Part shown: piece by piece, positions 30,240-42,896 of the stretch | Numbering within the stretch: position 1 is the first letter of the stretch | Layout of the letters: the number at the start of each line of letters is the position of its first letter | Source of the DNA: Herpomyces periplanetae | Lineage: Eukaryota > Ascomycota > Laboulbeniomycetes > Herpomycetales > Herpomycetaceae | Direction of reading: 5' to 3' | NCBI GenBank assembly: GCA_009733715.1 | Contig: WMKJ01000021.1 | Span: 62,001 to 126,000, forward strand | Length of the DNA stretch: 64,000 bases | Made by a program: the position numbers and the translations under genes | The notes under the pieces: model-generated | Databases searched by the model: none | The model's input: only the letters and a program-made list of their open reading frames with translations | Told to the model about the DNA's origin: nothing

Positions 30240-33200
30240 GATGAATGGGAAAATGTGAAAGTTTTGGGAAATGGTAAGATATTATGGAAGGGAAAGATAG
30301 AAATTAGAGGTGTAAAAATGAAGGGATATCTTGGAGATAAGTATGTAGTGAGAGATGAATGAATGGTAATATATAAAGAGCAAAAAGGTGAAGGATAAGT
30401 AAGTGAAAGATTATAAAAAGTAGAGGAAGTTTAAAGATAAAGAGAGGGAGAAATAAACGGGGGAACACGGGCAATTTATTCTTGCGAAATTAGACAAAAG
30501 GTGGAGGCAACAGAAGAAGAGGGAGGAGGGGCGAGGGATGGTAGTAAGGGGATATGAAAAGGAAAGTGTTAGTCAAGTGTTTCGCAGTAGGAGTAACTGG
30601 CTAGCATATAATGGGATGAAGATGCGGCGACGGCGTTTACAACAGAATCACTGAAGATGCCGACAAATTTAAAAAATAAACGTGAAAAATTCCATCACGT
30701 AAATTTTCCCCTCCCCTAACCCAAAATATTTCCTAAAACCTTTTCTGTAAATCGACACTTTTTCCGCCGGAAATCCACCACTGTCTGCCGAAAGAGGCAA
30801 CCGCTCAGCCCTGTGGAAAGGAACAGGGAAAGTGGTCTGCACTCGTCCCTCTTTCTACTCCTGGAAGTGTCTCCTCCCGTGGAAAGTGCCTTTCCCCTTC
30901 CTTCCCTTTTCTCTTGGTCGTTAAAAATTTGAAGATTTTTTTGCAATTTTCTCTTGTATTCCTCTATACTTAATCTGCTGTAATGTTTTACCGTTTATAA
31001 TTTCTTTACTGGTTTTGTATTTTGTGTGCTCTGCTTTTGCATACTATACTCCGGGCGCTCTGTTTAGTGTTCACGTTTAGCTGCTGCACGATATCTCTTT
31101 CAACTTGGTCATTGTGATGGGTAAAAACTAACAAAATTAACTCAACTTAGCAGCACAGTTCAACCTGACTTCCCTTGTTTCATACATACACACACGCATT
31201 TAATTGTCACATGCTCATCATATGAATTCTATATGCCGCCTCCCTAAGTCTCTTTACCTCCTGACTTGATAGACTGCATTATTTGCTCGATGCGCATTCT
31301 TTCCTCCATTTCCCAACGCAGTGCCAGATTTAGCATCCGTGAAATTAATTAATCGTCATACTCTTCCAATCACGTCTTACTTACGGTCAACTGGTCGGTT
31401 GCCAGGTCAGTGTTACAACTATACTAGTCGTGTAAACCGATAATGATGTTTAGTGTATTATTTATAATGGAGTAATGTTTCGCTGGTAGGGCTACTCGTC
31501 TCCGCAAATCAAGGCGCCTCCTCCGTCGTGATGGTTCACGGGTGTAATTAATGTTGCGTATTCTTTCCCTTGGCCAATATAATTCCAGTCTAGTTTACCC
31601 TACGATACCCTAGCCATACACAGACTAGCTTATTTTATTTCATACCATACTATACGAATTAGCGACACCAGGTGTTACCATTGCGGCATCAGCACGTTTC
31701 TCGATAAACCTAGACGCATCAACTTACTCATTCGCAGGTGCATCCACACGTTCATCTCACACACCAGATCATGAACATAATCTATGTGTACTTGAGCTCA
31801 TCACATCTCGTGTGAAATTAATAGTCACTCCTGCATTTGTTACCCGATCCCACCATCATAGCATCCTGTGCGATTAATTTTCTATAGCGTATGTACATGC
31901 ATATCCTTAGCGCAACTTTTTCAATTCACGCTGTCGCATAATTTTAACTCAGGCAAGCGGTGCAGCGCCGCACGGCACTACACTAGACAATAGCGACAAG
32001 GGCATGGGCTTAATTAACGGCCACGCCAATTCACCTAATCATTTGCCACCTTGCTACCCGTTTGCCAATTTAATAGTATATATAATATAAGGATGCAAAG
32101 CATGGAATACGCCGCGAGATGTTGTATATACTAATTATTAATATATAGTGCTGCAAATGCTCCTCTAGGAAGAGATACATATCGTATCATTCATCATAAT
32201 CCACCCGCTAATTTATTTCGTTGCAACATCTCTAAGGTATGCACATCACTGTTTAAACAAAGGAATCCTCTTCCCTCGTCGACAAATTTAATATCTAAGC
32301 ACCTTACCCGTTACATTTTGTTCCAACTGCGCAAACCTTTGTTTTTTCACGTGACTATACTTCGTATAGCTGAGTCAGCCAGTTAGCTCATACAAGTGTC
32401 AATGGGGTGGAGAGGAAAGGAAATGTGTATAAACGTATTGGTAACGAATGAGATGAGGGTAGAATGATATATTGAAAGGATTATGAGAAATAAAGAGGAA
32501 AAAAGTTAAAGTTATATGACTATGAAAAAAAATCAATAAATTTTTTTAAATATAATTAGTTTAATGGAGTCGTTAACGAGACACGATGCTGTGGATGAGT
32601 AAAAGTTAAGGGTTATACATGAAGAATTCCATTCAATACTTTTATCAAAAGAAACAATGATATGTATAAACATAATACGATGAGAGAAACTAACGAGTCA
32701 TTAGATGATTATCCACGCCAACTCAGTAAAACTATTTTACATTATCCAACGGGTAAAATTTCCCATTAACGACTTTGCCGTTCGCCTCCCCCCAAAATCG
32801 TACTAAGCCACATTTAGCCTTGGCACGGCAAAACATCGGCGAAGATTAAGTGCGTCACGTGATCCGTAGACATGGACGGCCAGTGGCGTTTGTGTGTTCC
32901 GGCGAAATGATTGATCCGGGGGCCGGATTACGGCAAGTCACGTGGTATATGAGTTCCGAGTAGGCCGAATGGGGAAGGTGGGGTGGCGTATGGGGGTTAG
33001 CCGGATGAGCCGGATGGGAAAAATTGGGGAAAGAGGGGGAAGTGAAGGTGACAATCCGATTAATTCGGGTAGCCGGATGGAGAATGCCGAATGGGAAATT
33101 TCGGGTTAATGGGACCGAATTTGTAAATTTGCGTTAAACTTTACTTAGTTTACCCTTTTGGCTTCATTCAATTTTCCTCTTATTATCCAAATTTGTACTA

Positions 33201-33343
33201 CTAAATCCTCAACCTTCTTAATACCATCCCTCAAACATTAATCGCCTACTCTCTATGGGCTACTATTCTGCCTCCTTCCGTCCCTTCATGAAATCCGTTT
33301 GTTCATACGCCATGTACAACAATTCATTAAAGTGAAATGTATA
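30240..33343. other. 3.1-kb gene-free region upstream of CFEM gene
   Basis: The CFEM gene starts at 30239 and is read away; eIF3b ends at 33344. No ORF of note. The first 300 bp are purine-rich on plus, the CFEM leader. A GC-richer island at about 32850-33120 has two CACGTG sites and five GCCG[AG]ATG motifs. Confidence 0.55.
32856..33093. promoter_or_regulatory. Cluster of CACGTG and GCCG[AG]ATG motifs
   Basis: CACGTG occurs at 32856 and 32939. GCCGAATG or GCCGGATG occurs at 32964, 33000, 33009, 33072 and 33086, all in one orientation. It has the density of a promoter, yet the nearest downstream gene on that strand is over 9 kb away and eIF3b ends on the other strand. Confidence 0.5.
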
Positions 33344-35791
33344 TCAAGGTATTACTTCCTCGCTTTCTTCGACAATCTCTTCAACAATCTCTTCAATACT
33401 CTCCAACCTCTCTGGCCCTTCACCAGGCTCACGTACACTAGGCTTCTCAATCACTTTACGTGATAAATTCGCTAACATAGCTTCATTCATCACTTCCTCC
33501 AACTCTTCAACAGGCGGTAAACCCATCTCCTGCATATCATGAACCATCTGTGCAACCGCTTTTTCTCTCCATTGTGTCCATGATTCCAATTGATTCTTCC
33601 GATGTTCAATAATTGCTCGGGTTGCCTTGTTCCGTCGTGATTGATCCTGTGGATCAAATATTTTACTATATTCGCGCAATGTCCTTCGAATTTTCTTTTG
33701 CTCCTCAACTGATAATAAACTCGGAGGCCGTGGTCGCCATAAAAATTGTTTAAGACCAGGAATGAACTCTTCCCGTAATAAACTTCCCTTAAAATCATGA
33801 AGATGGTACCCACTTTCAACCTAAATTTCGTGCCACGTTAGTAATTACACATTATCAGTTGCAATTACACTTAAAATCCTCACCTCATGCTTCCATACAC
33901 TTGATAACGTCACAACATATCTTCCCGTTGGATCCCATTCGGCATCCGTAACTCCATAATGTTCCGCTGTGTTCATCAATTGAAGATTGGCCATTAAATC
34001 TTTATCTTTTTCATCCTTTTCTCCCTCAAAATCCATATCCCAAAAGTCCATGGAGAAACTTTGTTGAGGATGTACTGAAGCAATTAAGACAAAACGACCG
34101 CGCGGTGACCAATAAATCGCATTGCATGACTTCTTCTCTACCGTGCGAATATGTCGAAAATTTCCCTTACCAGATCCAGTAACTTTTGATCGTTCCCGAC
34201 AGAAGAACGATACTGAAGTTTTAAGACTGCCGACTGCTCCACTTCCTCCTCCCCCACCCCCACTTGCATGACCCGGTAATTCATTAGCCGTAATTATCAC
34301 AAAACGATCACCTTTAGGTTCCCAGGCAAAGTTAATAACTGTATCCTTAATAGTGTCAACAACTTCTACAGGTACACCTTTTTCTTGGACACGAAAAATT
34401 TCAAGATTTGTAACCAGTGATTTTCGTGATTTAGAGTGACGATCTACCTTAACGCAAACGTACGTAGCAAGACTTTGCCAATGAAGGCGAACATCACTTA
34501 CGTTAAATAAGTTCAACGTACGTATAATTTGTTTAGATGGAATGCTCATCAACGCAACTTTGGCCGGATTACTGCCCATTTCTGGTGTCCAAAAACATAA
34601 TAATTGTTCGTATTCTTTGATACCTTCCCGCTGAATTGTTGCGGGAGCCCATTCGAAATCTTGAACTCCATCAATTTTAATGGCTGATTTACCTAGTAAC
34701 GTCATACGAGGTAATTCGTAAACTGATATACATTGACCGTAGGTCATACGTGCAACGTATTGACTATCTGATGACCATTTCATTGCTGGCCATGGCATTA
34801 ATTTACCTGATCGCTCATCACCCGTAAAGTTTTCTGGATTAGCAAATGAACGAATAACTTTACCAGTTACAGTTGACCAGACAATACAATGTTTTCCATC
34901 TTCATCGTAACTTAGCCCTCCACTAGGGCCATGACCGTCAATAGTGATTGGCCAGCGTGACCAAGTGGTCAAGTATTTTTCATCGGGTGAAAAGTCCACC
35001 ATATCGACGTAAGGGTGAGCAAATCGTTTATGACGATCCCAAGCTTCTCCACACCATAATTGAGCCCCACGCTGGTGAACTGATGTAAAATATGTTCCAA
35101 ATGGTGACCATTTGATGAATGGTTCAGTCCATTTGAAGCGTTCGAGGATTAATTCTGCCGCTTCTTCACGCTCATTCCAGTAAACACTGACCGTTTCAGC
35201 ACGAAAAATTGCAAATTGATCGCGAGCTTCAGTGTCACTGAGCCACCATTTTAAATGACCCCGCTCTTTGTACGGTTCGATAACTGGAGGACGAAATTCT
35301 CCATCGAAGCCTACACCAGCTCCGTAATGCTCGATATCGGTTAATTTGTTAACAAGTATACGATGTTTTCGGTCGAGAGGTGTATTATGCAATTGACGAA
35401 TACATGTCATAGCTCCCTTGGCTGTTGAGCACTCAACAAAAGCAAATCCTAGGCTCTTTTCACCCGTTTCATCCATGGGCATATGAATAGCAGTGGTAAG
35501 ATGATGATGATTATGATGATGATCTGATTTTGCGTTTGCAGGGGTTACAGGTCCGTTACCGGTGTTCGCAAGATCTACTCCGACACCTTTAATTTTACGT
35601 TGGATAAATTTTTTTAATTTTTCAACGTTAGCATCTTCAACAATCGGTAAGCCATCAATGACAATAAATGTATCGAGGCCTTCTTTCAATCTAACTTGAA
35701 ATTGCTCGTGTAAATCACTAAAATCCAACTCCGAACCATCTGAATCCGATGTATCACCACCAGAAAGATTTGCAAAACCTGAGGTTGCCAT
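33344..35791 (-). CDS. PRT1: Translation initiation factor eIF3 subunit b (Prt1)
   Basis: Exons 33884-35791 and 33344-33820 are joined by a 63-nt intron (donor GTGAGG, acceptor TTTAG), phase 0; 794 aa. The splice joins SSVWKHE to VESGYHLHDFKGSLL. An acidic N-terminus precedes an RRM at about 38-155 (DTFIVIDGLPIVEDANVEKL, KSLGFAFVECSTAKGAM); a His-rich, Asn-rich insert sits inside the RRM. The WD-type propeller covers about 185-640 (WSPFGTYFTSVHQRG, VDFSPDEKYLTTWSRWP, WDPTGRYVVTLSSVW). The C-terminal helix (REYSKIFDPQDQSRRNKATR) matches the eIF3i/g-binding end. It is the core scaffold of cytosolic eIF3 on the 40S subunit. Confidence 0.95.
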
Positions 35792-36283
35792 GAGGGCTAA
35801 TAACGAATAAGTAAAATTCCAATTACCCTAACTTTAACTAATTTGCTTGACTTGTTAATTATACACAACAGCCAGCGCAAAAAGACACAGGCATGAAAAG
35901 ACTTGTGTTGAAAAAAAACCGCGTCTTTATCTACTAAACTACTTGATTCTGTATTTACGGACGTGGGCTCGCTTAGAACATACTTACATAATTGGAATTC
36001 ACGTGCAGGTACAATATCACGTGATCTGTGATTATCAGTCGAGACGAGACGAAAACGGTCGTAGGGCTGAGCCCCGGATCTGTACCTGAGTCGTACCGAA
36101 AGCACTTTCCGTATTTAAGTTGGAGATTTTGTTAATTTTTTGATCAGAAATACGTAAATGATGTTGGAAAATTCGTAGAATTGATAAGTTAACATAACGT
36201 TTATTTGATATAGTAAATTTATGTGGAAAGCTTATACACATGAGGGCATGGTTGTAATGAAGCATTTATGCAAAATGTTTAGG
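35792..36283. promoter_or_regulatory. eIF3b promoter and STT4 3' flank
   Basis: No gene is seen. A palindromic TCACGTGA E-box lies near 36018, followed 38 bp on by TAGGGCTGAGCCCC (36062-36075), both upstream of the eIF3b start. Confidence 0.55.
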
Positions 36284-39200
36284 CTAATAAGGAATTCCAT
36301 TGGTAAGGAGTTGAAAATAATCATAGCCTTTAGTAGAATAACTTCCGTGACTTTTGCGAATTAAATCCCGCATAAATTCGGCAGCTTCACGATCTGTGCG
36401 GTCCAAAACAAAGCGTTGACGAAAGTGATCAATCGTTTCGGCTTTAAAACATGGTAAACCCATTTCCATCATAGATGCTATTATATGGGTGAAATGTTCG
36501 CAATGAACACGACATGCTAAGAAAGATTTAACGCATAATTCTTCAAACCACATATACGATTGAGCAGTTGTTTCACCTCCCATTACGGCAATCATTTCGG
36601 GTGTTAACTTAAAGGGAGCTCGCTCAAATTTAATACCACCTGGTGCTATATCAAAACAAAACCCAAAGTCAATATGAATCATATGTCCTGCATCATCAAT
36701 CATAATATTTCCATTATGACGATCCTTTAATTGTAATAAATAACATAGTACACTATATGCCGCTGTACTTTTAACAAAATTTCCTCGGGCTCTTTGAAAA
36801 GCTGCTGATTCCAATCCCCCATATTTAGTTATAAAATAATCGTAAAGTCCATTCACAGCTTCGCGGCCAAGCATATCCCGAGATATTGCGTTAGGTAAAA
36901 CGTCAATTATTCCGCATCCTGGTTCTGTTGCCGTCACACGATATGGGTATACGTACACATCCAAGCCAACATTTGCTACTACACCCCGAAATGCCGCTAT
37001 TAATTGTAATACCAGCACATCCTGACGACAATCATCACCAACCTTAAATATTGCTGATTGCCAATGTTCTGTGTACACTTTAACTCCAGGATGAGCTTCA
37101 TCTTCCTCTTCTTTGCGTAAATGAAACGTCGCCATAAATGGTGCTTTTGCATGACTTTGCAAGGGTTTGCCCGATTTACGATCAATTCCAATCACAATTC
37201 CGTCCGGATTACTCGGTAAGTAAACGCCAACTTCAAGTTTAATTTTTCGTAATTCCTCTTCAATTTTTTGCTTCTTTTCTAACTTACTTCGTTTAATATA
37301 TGGCTTCAATTTGCCAGATATACTCGTAACTTTTCCAAAAAAGTCAAATTCCCGTTCATAAAATCGTAAATCTTTCTCATTAAAACTACCAATTAAATGT
37401 TCCGTAACTCGATCTAATGTTCCTTTCATTGGATCGGGAATGTGACTTTCTTCATCTTTATACGCATTAGCTTTCATATTCCATATAACCTGATGCGCAA
37501 ATAATTGACTTGATTTGGCCGTATCAATAATATATCGTTCCATATAATTAAGCGTATCGTGTCTTAGTGCTTGAACTATTTGAGGAACATAACTAAAACT
37601 AACGCTAACCGGTTGACTGTGAAGACTTCGCATAGCATACTGTAGCACAAATTTATTGCGACTAAAATTTGGTAAAAAGTAAACTACTGCCGTTACAATC
37701 GTTACCGGTGCCCAGTATAATAAATACTTTAATTGAAAGGTTAAATCTGTCGGTAAAGCTTGTCCCAACATAAGTTCAACTCCTCGTGAATTATTCAACG
37801 CTTTCTCGGGATTGTTAACAACTAACCATCGAACTTCCTTAATCAATGCTCGATTAGTATATCTCCAGCATAAATTGATCGCTAACTGTGCATCGTAAGC
37901 CCATCCAACATGGGCCGCATTAACAAGAATTCCATCATTTACTGGAGGTTTAGGTGATGCTGATATATGCATATGTTTTTTATCCATATCCAATGGTTGT
38001 AGCCATACGAATAATCTACTTTGTTCATCCAATAATAACATATTTAATAAATCAACCTTGGATTGTAAGCCGGGTAATCTTTGGTTAGTATATTTGTCAA
38101 AGTTTCCCTTGTAAAGTTCCATACGTATTGCGTCCAGCAGATGAATCTCTTCTTTAACTTGTCTTCGGTCACTACCAAATGTCCACTGAGGTAACCATTT
38201 GAACCATGCAAGACCAGCGTCAAGCACTCTATCCCATAGTCTCCATTCACACGATACACTAAGGTCGGGTGATCTTTGCAAAATATCGCTACCCAATCGT
38301 ACAATTAATAAATAAGTCTCCCGTGCTAAAGGATTATCTGTCGCGAGATCCATGGCTTCTAATAACGAAATCATAAATCGAATGTACATTCGATGAATAT
38401 GACAATTACTCAAGTGTGAAGCGTGAAAATTACTTGATAAAAATCGCACCAGCAGTAGATGAGGTGTTATACACGCTTTAGCAAGTTTATGAGCTTCTTG
38501 CATAGCTTTGCGATTGGATGGTGCGAATTCCAATTTATGAGAGAATGGGTCGTCAAGATTTAGCTTTTTATCGAATATTCCGCGACCACGTTGAACAGTT
38601 TGCAAAAATTGTTCCATAATCTCCGCTAAAATTCTCGTTTCGACTCGATGGTTTGCTTGAATGACACTTGACCAAACGGAGATTCCCAACTGAATGGATT
38701 CTTTGGTAAAAAGTGTAAATGGAATACCCACAAGATGATTGACTGTAGCATGCAAAGGTTTATCTGATTTACACACTAATGCCCCGGCTCGTCGTAATAC
38801 GTCGCTGACTTCGCTTTGTGTAACAATTTTTGATCCAGCAATACGTCCAGAAATCTCATTTAACGAATTTTCTACTTCCTCTCGCACACTATTCATAGAT
38901 ACGTAGCTTCGTTGCCAATGACCGTTTACTGTGCTCGTATCATCTCCATTACCATCATTCTCCCCCCCTAGTATCCTCCCAAAGCATTTAAACTCTTGAA
39001 AATTCATAAACTGCTGTAAAAAGTCTCCCGTAGTACCAACTTCCCATTCAGCATCCATACCTCCACTTACACGGCTTCTATATCTTTCGTCACTCAAAGG
39101 TACGGTTAATCCCATTTCTAGTGCAATTGACTGTCCAAGGCTAACTTCACCCGTACCAAAAATTTTACCAGATTCAGACAAATAAAGCTGTAACAACTCC

Positions 39201-42169
39201 TTTACATCAATTGGCGCAATATCAACAGCTTTGGTTAGCCAAACCTTTGCCCACGTTCGTATATTATTTAATGTTTGTCGCCGAAAGTTAAAGTCATCAG
39301 ATAGTTCAATCCATAAGTCTTCCTCAGGAACTCGAAATCCCGTACTCCAATTATACTCGTCCCGTTCGTTCTCAAAGCAACTCTGCCACATTAAGCTTAG
39401 TATATTCAGAAGTGCAAACAAAGACGTCTTCTGACATAGGTAAGATGGTGCTTTATTGATAATATAATCAGCACAAGATGCGGCAACCGTTTGTACTCTG
39501 GATATTTTATGACAGCAATAGGAAAACAGAATAGCAAGTTGTTTCGCCATTTGTGATGCTGGAAAAGAATGATGGGTCCCTGATAAACTTCTTGTAACGT
39601 ACATCGTTATCACACCCTCCGCTATAGCTTGCATGCAATCACCCATCCCATTACTTTGCAATCGTGGATCAACAAAGTAAGTTACAACGGATGCACAGTC
39701 CCGAGATCGGGCCCTTAGAACTTCAAGAAAGTGAACGCTACTCAGATAAATGGTTTCATTGTGGGATAATGCTTTGATTTGCCCTTCACACGATGGTAGC
39801 ATTTCGTTCAAGTATTGTTTGCGCTCGTTTGTTAAAATGGTTCCTTTTCCGCGTCGCAATACTGTATTTAATTCCAAATTATTTTCAAATGATCCTGACT
39901 TGTCTTTCATGGTCAAAGGTGGACAATAACAAGCTAAAAGCTGGAGCTCCTGGCGACATCGCTTTCCCATTGATGAGAGGAATGTAAAGTTATGAATCAC
40001 TAAGTTAAACCAAGCATCACGTTCAAGGCTGACCATTCGTTCATAATTATTCACTTGGGACAAATACTGTGAATTGCGAGACATAAGTACGGCCAAAGGC
40101 TGAATTAAATCTGCCAATTCGGCAGCTGAATATTGGAGTTCAGCCTCAAAATCTTTGCAACCTTCACGTTGATCTCCCTTGCTAGATATTGTATCGAGAA
40201 GATGAAATAAGTAAATTTCGAATAACACTGATTCGCCAGTTATTGTTACCGATAGATAGTTACGAGCTGCTGAAACTGCAGTACGTATTGGGCTCTTCGA
40301 TGCTACAATAGAATCGTGGGATAGAATTACCAAGTGATTTAGGTAGGCTTGAAATTCTGATGGGCTAGTGTCGACACTCAAAATAGCGGATTCGGATATG
40401 ATGCAAGCATCTACAGTTAGATTGGTTTTGCCGATCTTTTGAATAAGCATTGAAAAGGCTAGGGAAGTGATCTTTTCATCCATAATATGGTGAGCCAAGC
40501 AAACTATAGTCTGTACAATGCTTGTTTGTACGTACGAGCAATCTTTACTTTCCATAATAATTGGTGAAGCTGAAGTAGCATCGGATCTTTGAGTGGCATT
40601 GCTCATCTCACTTTCGCTTTGGCTTGATGAATTGATAGCATTACCAAGACTGTATAGTGTACTTATCACTAGATCCTTGGGCATTTTGGCGATTATTAGT
40701 GCGATACTCTTCGCACAATCTAGGTTCATGGGAGGATGAAATACCCCTTGCGCTAACAAGCGTGGTAAGACTTGAGATAAGGTAGAGGCTACATCAGTAT
40801 ACTCTGCTGAAAGGATAGCCAAACTTTTCATAACACACACAACTAGATCCACATTGGAAGCAAGCAGGCCGTCTAAGAGAATACTCTCAGCCCAGCCTAC
40901 TAGAAGAGATGGATCGCACGTCTCGGGATCTATTAGGGAGCAAAACAGATACGCACTGAATATGCAGGCTTTCCGCAGTAATAGTAACTTTTGATCGGTA
41001 TCAGAAGCTTGAGCCAAGGGAGTGAAAGAGTTATCCTCCTCATGTTGAACTTCGACAAGAGCAATTTCCGAGACGAGGGCAGTAATAGATTTGTCGGGTA
41101 ATTTAATCTGGGAGCAACGATGTACGTGATTAGGATGTTCGAAAAAAAACTCAAAAGTATCAGCAACAGAGTTAGGGACACAAGGTTTAGCAAGTGATAT
41201 AGCACAAGCCTTAATAAATAAAGCTAGTTTACTTCGTACTAGCGTTGGGCCGATTGGAGTGTCAGAGCTAGCGTATCGATCAAGTCGACAGGCCCATTCA
41301 ATGGCCAACTTTTGTGAGGACTCAGTGTATAGATTGATAATACAAGCTTCGATGAGAGATTCGAAAGAGGCATCGAAAATAGAGATGAGACGATTAACAA
41401 GGATTAACTGTTCGGAAGGGTCCCAGAAATGAGCCAACTCGGAGGCAGCTCGCAAAAAACCGATTAAAGAGGTGACCATAATGAGGAGATCAAACCGGGA
41501 ATTGGGTTGAAGAGGCTGAGAGTGGGATAAAACGATGATTAAATTTTCCAGAGCATTAACGTATTGATCAAGCGTAGCAACAACGATAGATCGGGAAGTT
41601 GTAAAGGTAACACCAAAGTGAAGCAGGGCGCGGGTTAGTGAAAAAGTAAGGAGTTCCCATGGAGATAATTCCAGATCAAGAAGTGTATTTGAACCACAAA
41701 ATTGTAGATCCACTACCAAGGGTAAGTATTGTGATAAGTGATGAGTTATACTTAAGGCTAAGGTGGCATCTTTAACAGAGGAAGAAGCATTACAAAGGGC
41801 GAGTAAGAGCTCGAGATCGGATAAAACCTGGAGAGGAGGGAAATGAAGGGTTAGTAGATGCGAAAAAAGGATGGGGAGTAAGTATGAATGAAGCTATACA
41901 CATACCATAACGGGGGGAGAAGGGAAAGGTGGGGGATCTTGGGAAGCATCTTGTTTACAGGGATGCTTTGAAGGAATAGGGCGAGATCTGCGAAGGAGTT
42001 TAGCAAGATCTGTTTTGGTGGTTAGACTACCTGAATCCGAATTTAAGGATAGATAGGCTAATCGATCTAAAGCGCGATAACGTAGTCTGGAGGGGATGCA
42101 TAAAAGGGGAGGATTAGCAATAATGGAGACGTAAATGAAGGTTAGAATGACAACCTACGTATTCATCAT
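36284..42169 (-). CDS. STT4: Phosphatidylinositol 4-kinase III alpha, Stt4
   Basis: Three exons: 42159-42169 (11 nt, MMNT start), 41906-42086, 36284-41827; 1911 aa. Introns have GTAGGT and GTATGT donors and CTCCAG acceptors. The first mini-exon is inferred because exon 2 is closed by an in-frame stop upstream of its acceptor; ATG 42169 and 42166 are both in frame. The long alpha-helical scaffold fills most of the protein. The PI-kinase domain is at about 1590-1911: WQSAIFKVGDDCRQDVLVLQ, catalytic DRHNGNIM, activation HIDFGFCFD and the P-loop-like region before it. Stt4 makes PI4P at the plasma membrane with Efr3 and Ypp1 and feeds the cell-wall integrity pathway. Confidence 0.93.
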
Positions 42170-42896
42170 GAAGTAAAGAGCACAAGAGTATTAATGACAA
42201 AGATGAATAAGTAACGATTAAAGGTTAAAAAAAAGGGTAGAGAAAGGGTGAAGTTGAGAGGCTAGGGAAAACTGAAGGAGTGAATTAAAGGTGAAGAGAT
42301 GAAGTAAGATCAAGAGAGTAATGAACAAGTTAATATAACATACTAATGGCAAGCATTATGCATGTTTGATAGTGAGCTTATACTGAAAAAAAAGGAAACT
42401 TTGAAAGAAGCAATATTTATCACGCTATTTTATCGCGTGAAGGAATTAGATATTTTGCATAAGAAAAAAAGGTCGAACAATATAATAAGATTGAGTCAAG
42501 TTAAAGTTAACGCGGAAGAACGTGCAAGTGAAAATTTATACGGGAGAGCGAAAAAGCAAAATTAAAAAAATCATCAAGAGAATAAATGAAGATCGTGAAA
42601 GGAAAAAAGGAAAATTCTTTTTAATAGAAAAATGGGGTTATGGAATAAAGTAAATCCGAAGAGGAGAAACGAAACGCCGATGTCACGTGGTACAAAAGCT
42701 TCCAGAAGAAATGGAAGAAATGGTGGGGGAAAGATAATCCGGTAAGGCTGAAGGGATGGTCATAGTCATGTGATATTGCCCGAGGGGATAGAAGAGAAAT
42801 GATGGGAGGATGGGATGGGATGTGAAAACTTTTTTTTGGGGGTTATGAAGAATGTTGAATGGTATTAGTGTGGAGTGAAGATTCGAGGGAGTAGAA
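42170..42896. promoter_or_regulatory. Divergent STT4/NAA25 promoter region
   Basis: The 727 bp between divergent starts are purine-rich on the plus strand (pyrimidine-rich for STT4). GTCACGTGG lies near 42682. A 67-codon plus-strand ORF at 42362-42565 lacks recognisable content. Confidence 0.5.

Noticed and set aside
42362-42565. 67-codon plus-strand ORF upstream of NAA25
   Set aside because: Lys-rich composition follows the purine bias; no splice join to NAA25 in frame was found.
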